Shown here piece by piece: positions 1 through 9,142 of a stretch of DNA of 64,000 bases. Position 1 is the first letter of the stretch. Each line of letters begins with the position of its first letter. The notes below the pieces were generated by a model. The model was not told the origin of the DNA and made no database searches. It saw nothing but the letters and a program-made list of their open reading frames with translations. Source of the stretch: Marinobacter sp. S6332. GTDB lineage: Bacteria > Pseudomonadota > Gammaproteobacteria > Pseudomonadales > Oleiphilaceae. The stretch lies in NCBI RefSeq assembly GCF_023016045.1, contig NZ_JALKAP010000001.1, positions 236,843 through 300,842 of the forward strand. Reading direction: 5' to 3'. A program made the translations under genes and the position numbers.

Positions 1-2312
1 GCGACCTCCGCGAGGCCCTGACTACTATCAAACGCATGGAAAACAGTGGCCGTGCATTGGCCAGCTCCGATAGGGAACGCATTGCCAAGGTATATGAATG
101 GAACAGCATGCCCTCGGAAGCTCTGAGCTATTGGCGCGACCTGTTTCTTAGCCAGACTCCGGAAGACACTTCTTCAATTGCCTATGATCGCGCCACCAGC
201 TTGGCTAGCGGCCTGTTCCGGTGGCCCACACTTGTCGAACTGTTAAAGGTTCGCGCCGCCCGTAAGCAACTGAGCCCGGAAGGCTATAACCAGCTTACCG
301 ACGCTCTCATTAGTACCGGTGACATGAGCAATGCCGATCAATATCTAACACAAGGAATAGCCCGCTTCCCCGAAAACGCTGCCTTGCGGCAGCGCCGATT
401 TGTATTACTTGTGAACAGTCGCCGCTTTAAAGACGCGATCAGTATGCTGCAAGCTGCTCCCTCACTGACAGACGAAGAAAAAGTACGGCTCGCCAACTTA
501 CATTGGCGTACGCGGGATCCGGAGTCAGCACTGACTGCATTGGAATTTATACCAGAAAGCCCCGAGCTGGCTCAGGAAGCAGAGGCCATGCGTTGGGACC
601 TCGCCATCATGCTAAACCGCAAAGATCTACTCAAACAATTCTATGAACGCAGTGCTAAACAGCCAGTTGATGGGATACCCGAAGAACTCAGAGATCGCAT
701 AATCACACTCTCTTGGCAATTTGGCTCCCCCGACGAATCCCTTGCTTTGAGCCGCCAGCAATATCGCGAGACCGGAGAGTTGCGCTACCTCATCACCATG
801 GCAGAGCTGCAGAATTCTCTGAACCAGTGGGATGAGCTGGCCGAATCGCTCGCGCAATGGGATAGCACATTTTCTCAAGCCTCGAATGACCCTCGATTTT
901 GGGTACTGACAGCAAGGTTGCACCAAGCCCACAACAAGCCCGAGGCCGCCCAAAAAGCGTTTTTAGCAGCCGCCACGCTGGCACCGGATAACAGCAGCCT
1001 GCTGATTAACTGGGGTTGGTTTTTACTGAGCCGACCCAGCCTGCTGCCTGGCCAACTACCGCAGATTCTAGCCACACTGGCCGACTACCACTCCGCAGAC
1101 ACCTATCCGCTGCAGATATATGGACACCTTGCATTGAATGAACCGGAATTGGCCGAGGTTTGGCTAGCAGAAGCTCGCAAGGAGCTCAGCGGCGACCCCT
1201 CGCAATTGCTTTCGCTGTCTGACTATGCCCGCAATAATGGCGCGCGGTCTGAAGCCGAGGCACTGCGGCAATACGCAGTCCTCATCACCGGGAAGCTGGA
1301 GAAGCCAGATCCAGAGGTCCTTACCCAGCTACACAGTGTTCTGAGGGATCCCATTCAGGAACCCGTAGGGCCCGTTTACCGATTTGATAACCGAGCACTA
1401 CAAGCAAGCGCACAGATACTCGATCTTGGCGGTTTCTCAGTACACACAGCCGGGGTGACCGGACAATTCAGCCACGACCGCTACCGCTGGCTCTTTTCCG
1501 CAGAGCATAGCAGCGCTCAAAACCAAGGCTTACTGCTAGCACGCCCTGAACCGACAGAAAGTGGTCGCCTGCAGTGGCAGACCAACAATCAGAACCTTCT
1601 ATTGAGCACCGAACTTAGCACTTACCGCCTTGCCAGTGGCGACAAGCTGTCGGCCGCTTTTGAGCTTACAACCCAGCCCTCGGACCGTTTTACTCTGGGC
1701 GCCGGTCTGGCGTTCAACGAACGTGTAACCAACAGTGCCGAAGCCTGGTGGTTAACATCGGCCAACCGGGCCTCAGTTTCTGGCAGTTACGCTCCTTGGC
1801 CAAGGCTGGAGCTTACCGGTGAAATTGACTATATCACTGTAGATGAAGCCTTCGGCGGCGAGATTGGCACTGGCTACAACACCGACCTGCTTGCTACTTA
1901 CAGCCTGCTCCGAAACGACCCGGCTTGGCGGATTTCACTCGGGTATCAAAGCCGCCAGCTGAATTTGAGCAACAGCCTAAGCGCCGGCACCCTTGCCAAA
2001 CTGAGCGTACCTCTAGCACCCGACGAGCTATTAACCGATGACTATCGGCGCATCGGGCTCACATCCCAGTGGTCCCATGGGGAGCCTCAGGCCCTGAACC
2101 GAACCGCTCCATCGCCACGATTGTTTTTCGCACTGGACAGCGGTTATGTATTATCCACCTCAAGCTTCGACTTTGGCGCCCGCATGGGCCTCGGCTGGCG
2201 TATTGCGGGTGATGATGAGCTGGCGTTTTCTGCTGGCTATAGCACCGACAGTCTGGACGGTCAGTCCCGTGCAGATGCCAAATTAACGTATACCCTTTAT
2301 TTGGGCCATTAA
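1..2312 (+). CDS. pelB: PelB, C-terminal part (5' end outside window)
   Basis: The frame is open from base 3, so the gene enters from the left; 769 residues are visible, against roughly 1,190 for the family. The first ~430 residues are helical repeats of TPR type, seen as repeated Ala/Leu-rich pairs such as PENAALRQRRFVLL and PDNSSLLINWGWFLL. The rest alternates polar and aromatic residues like an outer-membrane beta-barrel and ends in an aromatic-rich strand (LTYTLYLGH). In the Pel system PelB forms the outer-membrane export pore, and its TPR part binds the periplasmic deacetylase/hydrolase PelA. pelC starts 15 bases after the stop. The following genes in pelCDEFG order make the assignment secure. 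Confidence 0.93.
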   Translation, partial: DLREALTTIKRMENSGRALASSDRERIAKVYEWNSMPSEALSYWRDLFLSQTPEDTSSIAYDRATSLASGLFRWPTLVELLKVRAARKQLSPEGYNQLTDALISTGDMSNADQYLTQGIARFPENAALRQRRFVLLVNSRRFKDAISMLQAAPSLTDEEKVRLANLHWRTRDPESALTALEFIPESPELAQEAEAMRWDLAIMLNRKDLLKQFYERSAKQPVDGIPEELRDRIITLSWQFGSPDESLALSRQQYRETGELRYLITMAELQNSLNQWDELAESLAQWDSTFSQASNDPRFWVLTARLHQAHNKPEAAQKAFLAAATLAPDNSSLLINWGWFLLSRPSLLPGQLPQILATLADYHSADTYPLQIYGHLALNEPELAEVWLAEARKELSGDPSQLLSLSDYARNNGARSEAEALRQYAVLITGKLEKPDPEVLTQLHSVLRDPIQEPVGPVYRFDNRALQASAQILDLGGFSVHTAGVTGQFSHDRYRWLFSAEHSSAQNQGLLLARPEPTESGRLQWQTNNQNLLLSTELSTYRLASGDKLSAAFELTTQPSDRFTLGAGLAFNERVTNSAEAWWLTSANRASVSGSYAPWPRLELTGEIDYITVDEAFGGEIGTGYNTDLLATYSLLRNDPAWRISLGYQSRQLNLSNSLSAGTLAKLSVPLAPDELLTDDYRRIGLTSQWSHGEPQALNRTAPSPRLFFALDSGYVLSTSSFDFGARMGLGWRIAGDDELAFSAGYSTDSLDGQSRADAKLTYTLYLGH

Positions 2313-2326
2313 CAGGAGTTTTCATC

Positions 2327-2857
2327 ATGCTCATCCGATCCATGACACTGGTGCTGACACTGGCCTTTCTGGCCGGTTGCTCCGTCATGCAAAGCCAGCA
2401 AGCATCTGAGCCTGTCGACTTGAACAGCCGATTTGCGGTTATCCCGCTGGGCAATCTGTCGCAAACACCGCAGGCTGGCGACCAAGCCGCTAGCATCCTC
2501 AGTGCACTACTACGGGCGAAAGGTGCGACCGAGGTGGAGCTTTACCTGCCAGCAGACGATAACCCGCTAATCTACGACAACCGAGCCAGACAGCAGGACG
2601 CGATCGCTGCCGCGCAGTCAGACGGCGCGGATATTATCGTTTCGGGCACTGTTGACGAATGGCGTTACAAATCCGGGTTAGACGGTGAACCGGCTGTCGG
2701 AATCACTCTGGAGTTCCGCGACGCCGATGACAACTCGGTGCTTTGGTCTGCCACAGGCGCCCGTACAGGTTGGGGCCGTGAAGGCGTTACCGTTGCCGGG
2801 CACAAGGTCTTGGATGATCTGCTGGACGCACTGCCTGTAACCAATTCCGCGCGCTAA
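2327..2857 (+). CDS. pelC: PelC, outer-membrane lipoprotein of Pel export
   Basis: 176 residues, the usual size for PelC. The N-terminus is a lipoprotein signal (hydrophobic stretch, then lipobox LAGC with Cys18), so the mature protein is lipid-anchored. In Pseudomonas PelC forms a dodecameric ring under the PelB barrel that guides the cationic polymer to the pore. The start is supported by an AGGAG ribosome site at 2314-2318. It lies between pelB and pelD, 6 bases before pelD, clearly in one transcript. Identity rests on size, lipobox and operon position; I did not recognise a diagnostic catalytic motif, and none is expected for a structural ring protein. Confidence 0.92.
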   Translation: MLIRSMTLVLTLAFLAGCSVMQSQQASEPVDLNSRFAVIPLGNLSQTPQAGDQAASILSALLRAKGATEVELYLPADDNPLIYDNRARQQDAIAAAQSDGADIIVSGTVDEWRYKSGLDGEPAVGITLEFRDADDNSVLWSATGARTGWGREGVTVAGHKVLDDLLDALPVTNSAR

Positions 2858-2863
2858 GGCATT

Positions 2864-4198
2864 ATGAAAACACCCGACGTATCCAGTGATCCGGCTCTAG
2901 CCAGTAAGCAGTCACCCATTTGGCTGAAGTGGTTTGAAACCATCGCCATCACGGTGCTGTTCATCGCTTTGGGTTTCTGGAACCGACCGGACGATCCTCT
3001 GTTTGTCAGTGACGTATTTCCATGGCCAGCACTGGTCACCCTGCTTGCAGGTTTGAGATACGGCTTTTTCATGGCGCTTGTCTCATCCACAGTCATTCTC
3101 GCAACCGCGGGCCTGCTTCTGCGGGCAGAGCTGTTGCCCGGGAATCAGTTGCCTTACGTATGGGGTTTGGGCGTGATGGCGATCGGCCTACTTGCAGGGG
3201 AGTTTCGTGACTACTGGGACCGGCGCATCGAAAAGCTGGTAGCTGCCAACCAATATCGGCATACACGGTTAGAAGAATTCACACGCAATTTCTATCTACT
3301 GAAAGTTTCCCACGATCGTCTGGAGCAACAACTGGCTGGCAGTTCCAGCAGTCTACGCGAAGCCCTAAGGCGCCTGTACAGCGAAATATCCCATGCCCAA
3401 GGTAGCGGGCTCAATCGGGAAACCAGCGACCTGATCATGCGCCTTATGGTTCGTTACGGCCAATTACAGATCGCTGCTATTTACGCGATTGAGGAGGGTC
3501 AACTGTCGGAAACGCCGCTGACCAGCATAGGCAACTTCCAACCCATAGAAACAGATGATCCCCTGCTAACTCATGCCCTGCAAGAGCAAACACTGGTTTC
3601 GGTGCACACGGAATATCGCGACAACCGGGACGAACTGAAAACCAAACTTTTGCTGGCTCTGCCTCTCATTGATTCCACCGGAATCATCATCGGCATGATT
3701 GCCGTAGAAGCCATGCCTTTTTTCAGCTTTCAGCCAAAAACCCTGCGCTTATTGGCTATTTTGGCGGGGCACATGGCAGATATGATTCAGGAACAAACGA
3801 AAGTACAGCAACAATCCGCGCCGGAATGGCGTCAGTTCAAATTCCAACTTGCCCGGGTCTTGTCTGATGCTCAGGACCACGAACTACCCGGCTCCCTTGT
3901 ACACCTGTCGTTTAGGGACACGACTGATGCAGCTCGGGTAATCGAGCGAATGCAACAGATGCGCCGCGGGCTTGATGTCATAGCCTGCCCACCTGAGGCT
4001 TCGGAGAAACAAGTGGCCATATTGATGCCACTTACGGACGAACTGGGCTGCGCGGCTTATCTGCAAAGGCTGGCAGACGATATCCGCCAACAAACTGGGC
4101 AGTCGCTGGAAGCTTTGGCACGCATCCGGCAACAGCAAATCAGCGGCACAACAGACATCGCCCAGTGGCTTGAGAGAATCCGGAAGGAACCTACATGA
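2864..4198 (+). CDS. pelD: PelD, inner-membrane c-di-GMP receptor
   Basis: 444 residues. About four hydrophobic segments lie within residues ~22-120, followed by a coiled stretch, a GAF domain (~165-315) and a C-terminal degenerate GGDEF domain (~325-440). There is no GG(D/E)EF active-site motif, so it cannot make c-di-GMP. An RxxD inhibitory-type site is present as Arg368-Gly-Leu-Asp371; in Pseudomonas PelD this site binds c-di-GMP and switches on Pel synthesis. The gene overlaps pelE by 4 bases (ATGA). It belongs to the inner-membrane synthase complex PelD-E-F-G. Confidence 0.95.
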   Translation: MKTPDVSSDPALASKQSPIWLKWFETIAITVLFIALGFWNRPDDPLFVSDVFPWPALVTLLAGLRYGFFMALVSSTVILATAGLLLRAELLPGNQLPYVWGLGVMAIGLLAGEFRDYWDRRIEKLVAANQYRHTRLEEFTRNFYLLKVSHDRLEQQLAGSSSSLREALRRLYSEISHAQGSGLNRETSDLIMRLMVRYGQLQIAAIYAIEEGQLSETPLTSIGNFQPIETDDPLLTHALQEQTLVSVHTEYRDNRDELKTKLLLALPLIDSTGIIIGMIAVEAMPFFSFQPKTLRLLAILAGHMADMIQEQTKVQQQSAPEWRQFKFQLARVLSDAQDHELPGSLVHLSFRDTTDAARVIERMQQMRRGLDVIACPPEASEKQVAILMPLTDELGCAAYLQRLADDIRQQTGQSLEALARIRQQQISGTTDIAQWLERIRKEPT

Positions 4199-5178
4199 AC
4201 GCCTGGCTAATCTCACTGGGCCTGGCACTGGAAGCAGGTAGCATCGCATCACTTTTCGCGGACCTGCCGCCTGTTATTGGCTTTCTAACCTTTCTTGCAA
4301 TACATGCATTGGCCTGCTTGGTGTTTACATTTGTGAGCCTGCCGTTATTACCTGCCAGCTACCGCCGCAAAGGCTTTCAGGCAGGCCTGCTTTTGTTTAC
4401 GCTGCAGTTTGCTATCCCGGTGATCGGGAGCATTGGAGTATTTGCCGGTATGCTGCTACCACTGCACTTGCCGCGATCGGAGCACAACATCCCTTGGCAA
4501 GAAACGGCCATACCCGATCTGCCTTTCAGCCCGGTGGACATGAGCCAGCAAATGACCTTCAGCGAAGGCGGCTTGCGCGAGGTGCTTAGAGAAGCCCAAG
4601 CTCCAGAACGGCGCCTGAAAGCCCTGCTGGCCTCCCGCCAGCTTACCGACCGTGAAGCCATCAACATTCTTCAAGAAGCGCTCAAAGACCCATCCGACGA
4701 CGTGCGTTTACTAGCCTACTCCATGCTAGAACAACAGGAGAAGCGCTTGGCATCCCGTGCCCAAAACCTGCAAAAGCTTCTAGAGCAACGGCAACATCCT
4801 GATCGAAACCGGCTAAAGCGTCGGCTGGCCCACACTTGGTGGGAAATGGCCTATCTCGGTCTCGCACAAGGCGGTCTGCGGCAATACTATCTGGAAAACG
4901 CCAGAACGATTTTGGCGGAGCTGACAGACGCAACCTCACAGCACAATGACTGGCGGCTTTTGGGCCGGGTAGAACTAGCATTAAACCACACCACAGCCGC
5001 GAGCCGTGCTTTCGAAGCGGCCCTTGCCAACGGTGCCCCGCCAGAGCTGATTTTCCCCTATCAGGCAGAGATTGCTTTTCTCGCACGAGACTATCGCAAA
5101 GTACGCTTCCATCTCGCCAACTGTTCACGGTTTCGGCCCGCGCCTGTGGTCAAAAACCTGATGGAGGGCTGGCTATGA
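4195..5178 (+). CDS. pelE: PelE, inner-membrane TPR protein
   Basis: 327 residues, matching the family length. Two or three N-terminal hydrophobic segments (residues ~1-100) are followed by a soluble helical region with TPR-like repeats (for example SDDVRLLAYSMLEQQEKRL and HNDWRLLGRVELAL). PelE is a scaffold of the Pel synthase complex and is reported to contact PelD. The start overlaps the pelD stop and the stop overlaps the pelF start (ATGA), indicating translational coupling. Sequence is poorly conserved in this family, so the call leans partly on position. Confidence 0.92.
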   Translation: MNAWLISLGLALEAGSIASLFADLPPVIGFLTFLAIHALACLVFTFVSLPLLPASYRRKGFQAGLLLFTLQFAIPVIGSIGVFAGMLLPLHLPRSEHNIPWQETAIPDLPFSPVDMSQQMTFSEGGLREVLREAQAPERRLKALLASRQLTDREAINILQEALKDPSDDVRLLAYSMLEQQEKRLASRAQNLQKLLEQRQHPDRNRLKRRLAHTWWEMAYLGLAQGGLRQYYLENARTILAELTDATSQHNDWRLLGRVELALNHTTAASRAFEAALANGAPPELIFPYQAEIAFLARDYRKVRFHLANCSRFRPAPVVKNLMEGWL

Positions 5179-6713
5179 TCCGCCGCACGCCCAAGCAAGA
5201 AGCTCCCACAGCCGATATCACCCTGCTGCTGGAAGGCACCTACCCGTTTATACGCGGAGGCGTTTCATCTTGGGTGCACCAAATTATTACTGGTCTGCCC
5301 CAGTTCCGTTTTTCGCTGATCTTTCTAGGTGGCGATCGCGGCCACTATGGCAAGCAGCAATACACCTTACCGGACAATGTTGTGCACCTTGAATGCCATT
5401 ACCTGATGGACAATCTTGACGACACCAAGCCAAAGCCTAGCAAAGGTAGTCATCGAGCCTTCGAGACCCAACGCACTCTGCATGACCGGTTCCGCAGCAA
5501 TAAACCCGTGCCCGAAGGCGTGCTCAGCCAAGCATTACGAGATCTCGGGCGCAAAGGCGGCATCAGCAAAGAAGACTTTCTGTACAGCGAAGAAAGTTGG
5601 CAGATGATTGACGAAAGTTACCGAAAATACTGCACCGAGCCTTCCTTTGTGGACTACTTCTGGACCATACGGATCATGCACGCGCCCCTGTTCATGCTTG
5701 CAGACATCGCGCAAAACATTCCGAAAACCCGGGCGGTACACTCCATCTCCACAGGCTACGCCGGGCTTTTGGGCGCCATGCTAAGGGATTCGCGCGATGT
5801 GCCTTTTATCCTCACGGAACACGGCATATACACGAAAGAGCGTAAGATCGATCTTTCTCAGGCCGAATGGATACGTGAAGCCAGCGACCAGGTAAGCGCC
5901 AACCTCAACGACCAACTCGGCTATATTCGGCAGTTATGGATTCGATTTTTTGAGACCATGGGCAGGCTTACCTACCAGCAGGCAGACCCCATCATTTCCC
6001 TCTACCTAGGGAATCAGCAACGACAACTGGCGGACGGCGCCGCCCCGGAACGAACCCACATTATCCCGAACGGCATCAGCCCCGAGCAGTTCGAAGGCGC
6101 ACTCGCCGCAAGGCCTGCGACAGTGCCCATGGTAATGGGTCTTGTGGGCAGGGTAGTGCCGATTAAAGACATAAAAACCTTCATAAGAGCCATGCGCTCG
6201 GTGTACGAGGTGGTTCCGAATGTCGAAGGCTGGATTGTCGGCCCGGAAGACGAAGACCCGGCCTACGTAACCGAGTGCAAAGAACTCGTCAGCAGCCTAG
6301 GCTTGCAGGATTGTGTGAAGTTTTTGGGTTTCTGCAACGTGAAAGAGATACTGCCGCAACTTGGGTTGATGGTGCTAACCTCAATTTCTGAAGCCTTACC
6401 GCTGGTTATTCTGGAAGCCCATGCCGCTGGGCTGCCTTGTTTGGCCACAGACGTTGGCGCCTGCCGCGAGCTTATTGAGGGCGGCACTGAGGAAGATAAA
6501 AGTCTAGGTCGCAGTGGCGCAGTGGTTCCTATTGCAGACCCGGAAGCGACCGCAAGAGAAGCTATCCGCCTGTTGCTGGACGAGAAACGCTGGCAGCAAG
6601 CGAGTGAGGCAGGGCTGGCCCGAGTGAAACGCTACTACACTCTGGACGCCATGTTTGATTCCTATCGCAACATTTACGACACGGCCATAGCCGCCGGGAG
6701 CCAGAAAGACTAA
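5175..6713 (+). CDS. pelF: PelF, cytosolic GT4 glycosyltransferase
   Basis: 512 residues, a GT-B fold glycosyltransferase of family 4. The N-terminal lobe has the Gly-rich loop EGTYPFIRGGVSSWVHQ (~residues 16-32). The nucleotide-sugar lobe starts near GLVGRVVPIKD, and the family's E-x7-E signature is seen as SEALPLVILEAHAAG. PelF polymerises the Pel chain (N-acetylgalactosamine-rich, partly deacetylated) from UDP-sugars at the inner membrane. It is coupled to pelE by a 4-base overlap and to pelG by a 1-base overlap (TAATG). Confidence 0.95.
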   Translation: MIRRTPKQEAPTADITLLLEGTYPFIRGGVSSWVHQIITGLPQFRFSLIFLGGDRGHYGKQQYTLPDNVVHLECHYLMDNLDDTKPKPSKGSHRAFETQRTLHDRFRSNKPVPEGVLSQALRDLGRKGGISKEDFLYSEESWQMIDESYRKYCTEPSFVDYFWTIRIMHAPLFMLADIAQNIPKTRAVHSISTGYAGLLGAMLRDSRDVPFILTEHGIYTKERKIDLSQAEWIREASDQVSANLNDQLGYIRQLWIRFFETMGRLTYQQADPIISLYLGNQQRQLADGAAPERTHIIPNGISPEQFEGALAARPATVPMVMGLVGRVVPIKDIKTFIRAMRSVYEVVPNVEGWIVGPEDEDPAYVTECKELVSSLGLQDCVKFLGFCNVKEILPQLGLMVLTSISEALPLVILEAHAAGLPCLATDVGACRELIEGGTEEDKSLGRSGAVVPIADPEATAREAIRLLLDEKRWQQASEAGLARVKRYYTLDAMFDSYRNIYDTAIAAGSQKD

Positions 6714-8089
6714 TGGCAGGCATCGGATTTGAACTCAGGCGCATCCTCAAGCGCGACAACCTGAGCAGCCTGATCGGCGCCTACGGCCTCGCCAGCATCA
6801 TCAGCTCCGGTCCCTGGGTGCTGTCGGTACTCGGGGTCATGCTGATTGGTATTATCAGTATCAGCCTGTCGGTTCCCGAACGGGAGATCATTCAGTTTCT
6901 GGTTTCCGTAACCTATCTGATGGCGATTTCCCTAACGTTGTCGGGGCTGTTTCAACACGTGTTTACGCGCTGGGTTGCAGACCGGCTCTATGAAAAACGT
7001 AAGCTGCTGATTCTGCCCAACCTGATGGGCGTGCTCTGGTTTTCCACCCTACTGGCGCTGGCCTGCGGCCTACCGGCAGCGCTTTTTCTGCTGCCCGGCA
7101 CCTCTGTTGTCTACAAGCTTCTGATGCTGGCCAATTTTGTAGTGCTGTGTAATCTCTGGCCAGTAACCATCTTTCTTTCAGGCATGAAGTCCTACACCTT
7201 GATTGTGGCGCTGTTTGCGGTGAGCTACTTCACCGCCATTGTCGCATCTATACTGTTAGCCAAGTATGGGTTGGAAGGGCTTTTGGGCGGCCTGCTGATA
7301 GGCCATGGCTTGCTGTTATTCAGCTTTCTATTCACCATCATCCGACAGTACCCAAGTGACGCCCCCATGGGCTTCGACTTTACCCGCCGGGCACAGATTT
7401 TCCCCGCTCTGATCGCCACTGGCCTCTTGTTCAACGCCGCCGTTTGGGCCGATAAGTTTATCTTTTGGTTTCACCCGGACACCTCCCAGCACGTAATCGG
7501 AACACTCAGGGCATCGGTGATCTACGATCTGCCGATCTTCCTCGCCTATCTGGCCATCATCCCCGGCATGGCTGTGTTTCTAGTACGCATGGAAACAGAC
7601 TTTTCTGAAGCCTACGACCGCTTCTACAGCGCTGTACGCCAAGGCGACACTCTGGCTCGGATAAACAGTTTTCGGGATGAAATGGTACGTGTTGCACGCA
7701 ACGGCATTTACGAGATCTGCAAGGTTCAGAGCTTTACCGTCATTATTCTGTTCCTGTGGGCAGATGAACTGCTATCCGCCATTGGGATATCCACGCTCTA
7801 CTTGCCCCTGTTCTATATCGACTTGGTGTCTGTAAGCATGCAGCTCATTCTGCTCGCCATTCAGAACGTCTTGTTTTATCTGGACGCCAGAAACATCAAC
7901 GTGTCTTTATGTGTGATCTTTTTTGTCAGTAATATCGTGCTTACGCTTCTCACCATTGAACTGGGCGCCAGCTTTTACGGCTACGGATACGCAGGCGCTA
8001 CGCTCTTATCCTCGGTAATCGGGCTGGCCATGCTGTCGCGGAAGTTCGACCGACTTGAGTACGAAACCTTCATGCTTCAGGGGCGATAG
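6713..8089 (+). CDS. pelG: PelG, polytopic Pel exporter component
   Basis: 458 residues with about 12 hydrophobic segments, in the Wzx/MATE-like exporter superfamily. It starts with the characteristic MAGIGFELRRILKRDN and keeps the family's size (456 in Pseudomonas). PelG with PelD, PelE and PelF forms the inner-membrane complex that makes and translocates the polymer. It is the last gene of the operon. The next gene is convergent and starts a region of different composition. No clear Rho-independent terminator is visible in the 14-base gap. Confidence 0.94.
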   Translation: MAGIGFELRRILKRDNLSSLIGAYGLASIISSGPWVLSVLGVMLIGIISISLSVPEREIIQFLVSVTYLMAISLTLSGLFQHVFTRWVADRLYEKRKLLILPNLMGVLWFSTLLALACGLPAALFLLPGTSVVYKLLMLANFVVLCNLWPVTIFLSGMKSYTLIVALFAVSYFTAIVASILLAKYGLEGLLGGLLIGHGLLLFSFLFTIIRQYPSDAPMGFDFTRRAQIFPALIATGLLFNAAVWADKFIFWFHPDTSQHVIGTLRASVIYDLPIFLAYLAIIPGMAVFLVRMETDFSEAYDRFYSAVRQGDTLARINSFRDEMVRVARNGIYEICKVQSFTVIILFLWADELLSAIGISTLYLPLFYIDLVSVSMQLILLAIQNVLFYLDARNINVSLCVIFFVSNIVLTLLTIELGASFYGYGYAGATLLSSVIGLAMLSRKFDRLEYETFMLQGR

Positions 8090-8103
8090 GGGGTAAAATC
8101 TGC

Positions 8104-8442
8104 TTACTCTATTTGAGCAAACTTAACCCATGTTCCCCTGCTGTTTTTCCAAGAAGTACCAGAATTTTTGTCGATACGAATAGCTCTCCAGCTTTCACCA
8201 GTGGAGACTATTTTGACATCGTAGAGTGATTCAGGAATTGGGCTTGGGTCTTTTATCTTCCTCCACTCTGTATTCGATGCCCACCAAGTTTCGCCAGTAC
8301 GTATATTGAACTTTACGTGTCGCGTTTTTCCTTCTTGGGAGAGAGAAACTATCTCCAGAGCGTAAGTTCCATGCTCGGTGCCCAATGAACTACATCCCGA
8401 AATCCCAAACAAAATCGCAACAATAAGAGCTCCGTATCGCAT
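8104..8442 (-). CDS. hypothetical small lipoprotein
   Basis: 112 residues. The N-terminus is a lipoprotein signal with lipobox ISGC at ~residues 14-17, followed by a short beta-rich domain with several Trp residues in repeat-like phrases (ETWWASNTEWRKI, ESWRAIRIDKNSG, TSWKNSRGTWVKF). These three units suggest an internal repeat of an SGxxWxxxR/K type. An AGAAGG stretch sits just upstream of the ATG, spaced closely. GC is visibly lower than in pelG, and it is convergent with pelG. I do not recognise the family; a surface or periplasmic role is inferred only from the signal. Confidence 0.6.
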   Translation of the reverse strand: MRYGALIVAILFGISGCSSLGTEHGTYALEIVSLSQEGKTRHVKFNIRTGETWWASNTEWRKIKDPSPIPESLYDVKIVSTGESWRAIRIDKNSGTSWKNSRGTWVKFAQIE

Positions 8443-8705
8443 ATCCTTCTCGCTTCATCTTCGGTGTGATGTGAGTTTCTGTTGAGCGCTACCAACTGGT
8501 ACTCCCCCGCGTGGATTGACTCCAGTTTGTCCCAGTACGTGATTAGGGTAAGTTCAATTTTTCCCGTCAGGGCGCGGCGCAAAATCTGGGCACCGAGAAA
8601 GCCTACTGTTGCGGACGAATCCCTGATGCCAGTTTCGTATAAATATGCCGTGAACCCTTCGCTATGGGTTTCAGGCACTCGGCATTTCCACTCTCTGGCG
8701 ATCAT
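8349..8705 (-). pseudogene. broken antibiotic-biosynthesis-monooxygenase-type gene
   Basis: From the Met at 8705 (MIAREWKCRVPE) the reading frame resembles the start of small antibiotic-biosynthesis-monooxygenase (ABM, dimeric alpha-beta barrel) proteins, down to the phrase TYWDKLESIHA near base 8511. There the similarity stops: the usual following part (an acidic 'YYPEDE'-like stretch and final strand) is missing, replaced by unrelated residues that run 93 bases into the lipoprotein gene. The call is therefore a 3'-truncated gene, intact for about its first 65 residues. A GTTGAGC core motif lies at 8481-8487, near the breakpoint. Family recognition is from memory of the motif pattern, so moderate confidence. 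Confidence 0.5.
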
Positions 8706-8752
8706 TACTACACATTCTCCCTTGCTTTGTAACGCCATGCTCAGCTGCCGCA

Positions 8753-9052
8753 TCAGCGGTCGGACTGAAGCTCCTTGATACTGTGCCGCATGCGACGCCG
8801 CTGGTTCTCATTGGGGAGTGGCTTTTCAGGTCGGTTTTCGCAATACCTACACCCTGCATCTCCGCAGCGACCTTCAAGCCATATGTTGCAATATGCGCAG
8901 ATAAAAGCATCAAAAGGCTCAGAGTAAATCGCCGGTTCTTGACACTTGTGGCATGCAACCGAGTCTTCCGGAATGAAGCCCTCGATTTTGACTGCCCCGT
9001 CGATGAGCAGAAACCCTTCTTCATCAGCCTTTTCTACGAACTCTATGTTCAT
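8753..9052 (-). CDS. hypothetical Cys-rich (zinc-ribbon-like) protein
   Basis: 99 residues with seven Cys: CHKC (around residue 34), CAYC (around 52), and GRCGDAGCRYC (around 62-72). Paired CxxC knuckles suggest a structural zinc site. The C-terminal 25 residues are basic and charged. The start is 10 bases after the right-hand core of an attC-like site, as expected for a gene in an integron cassette. I do not recognise the family and see no catalytic motif. Confidence 0.5.
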   Translation of the reverse strand: MNIEFVEKADEEGFLLIDGAVKIEGFIPEDSVACHKCQEPAIYSEPFDAFICAYCNIWLEGRCGDAGCRYCENRPEKPLPNENQRRRMRHSIKELQSDR

Positions 9053-9062
9053 GCTTGTCTAC

Positions 9063-9140
9063 AATTAACGCTGAGCGCACCGGTGACTTTGGCGTAGCGA
9101 AGCGGAGACAAGGGCATCCGAGTGCCACGCCTGGTTAAAT
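9063..9140 (-). other. attC-like recombination site
   Basis: Read on the minus strand, the 78-base segment begins with ATTTAAC (fits the R'' core RYYYAAC exactly) and ends with GTTAATT (R' core GTTRRRY, one mismatch). The two cores are complementary at 6 of 7 positions. Inside them, GCAC-TCGG and CCGGTGC can also pair imperfectly, leaving unpaired bases as attC sites do. The ParE-like toxin stop lies 2 bases before the left core and the next gene's ATG 10 bases after the right core, which is the geometry of integron cassettes. No integrase gene is in the window. Confidence 0.5.
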
Positions 9141-9142
9141 TA

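Noticed and set aside
8660..8760. attC-like fold around the end of the Cys-rich gene (CCGC/GCGG stem, ...GGCGTTAC)
   Set aside because: The core boxes have two or more mismatches each; too weak to annotate, though it fits the cassette idea.
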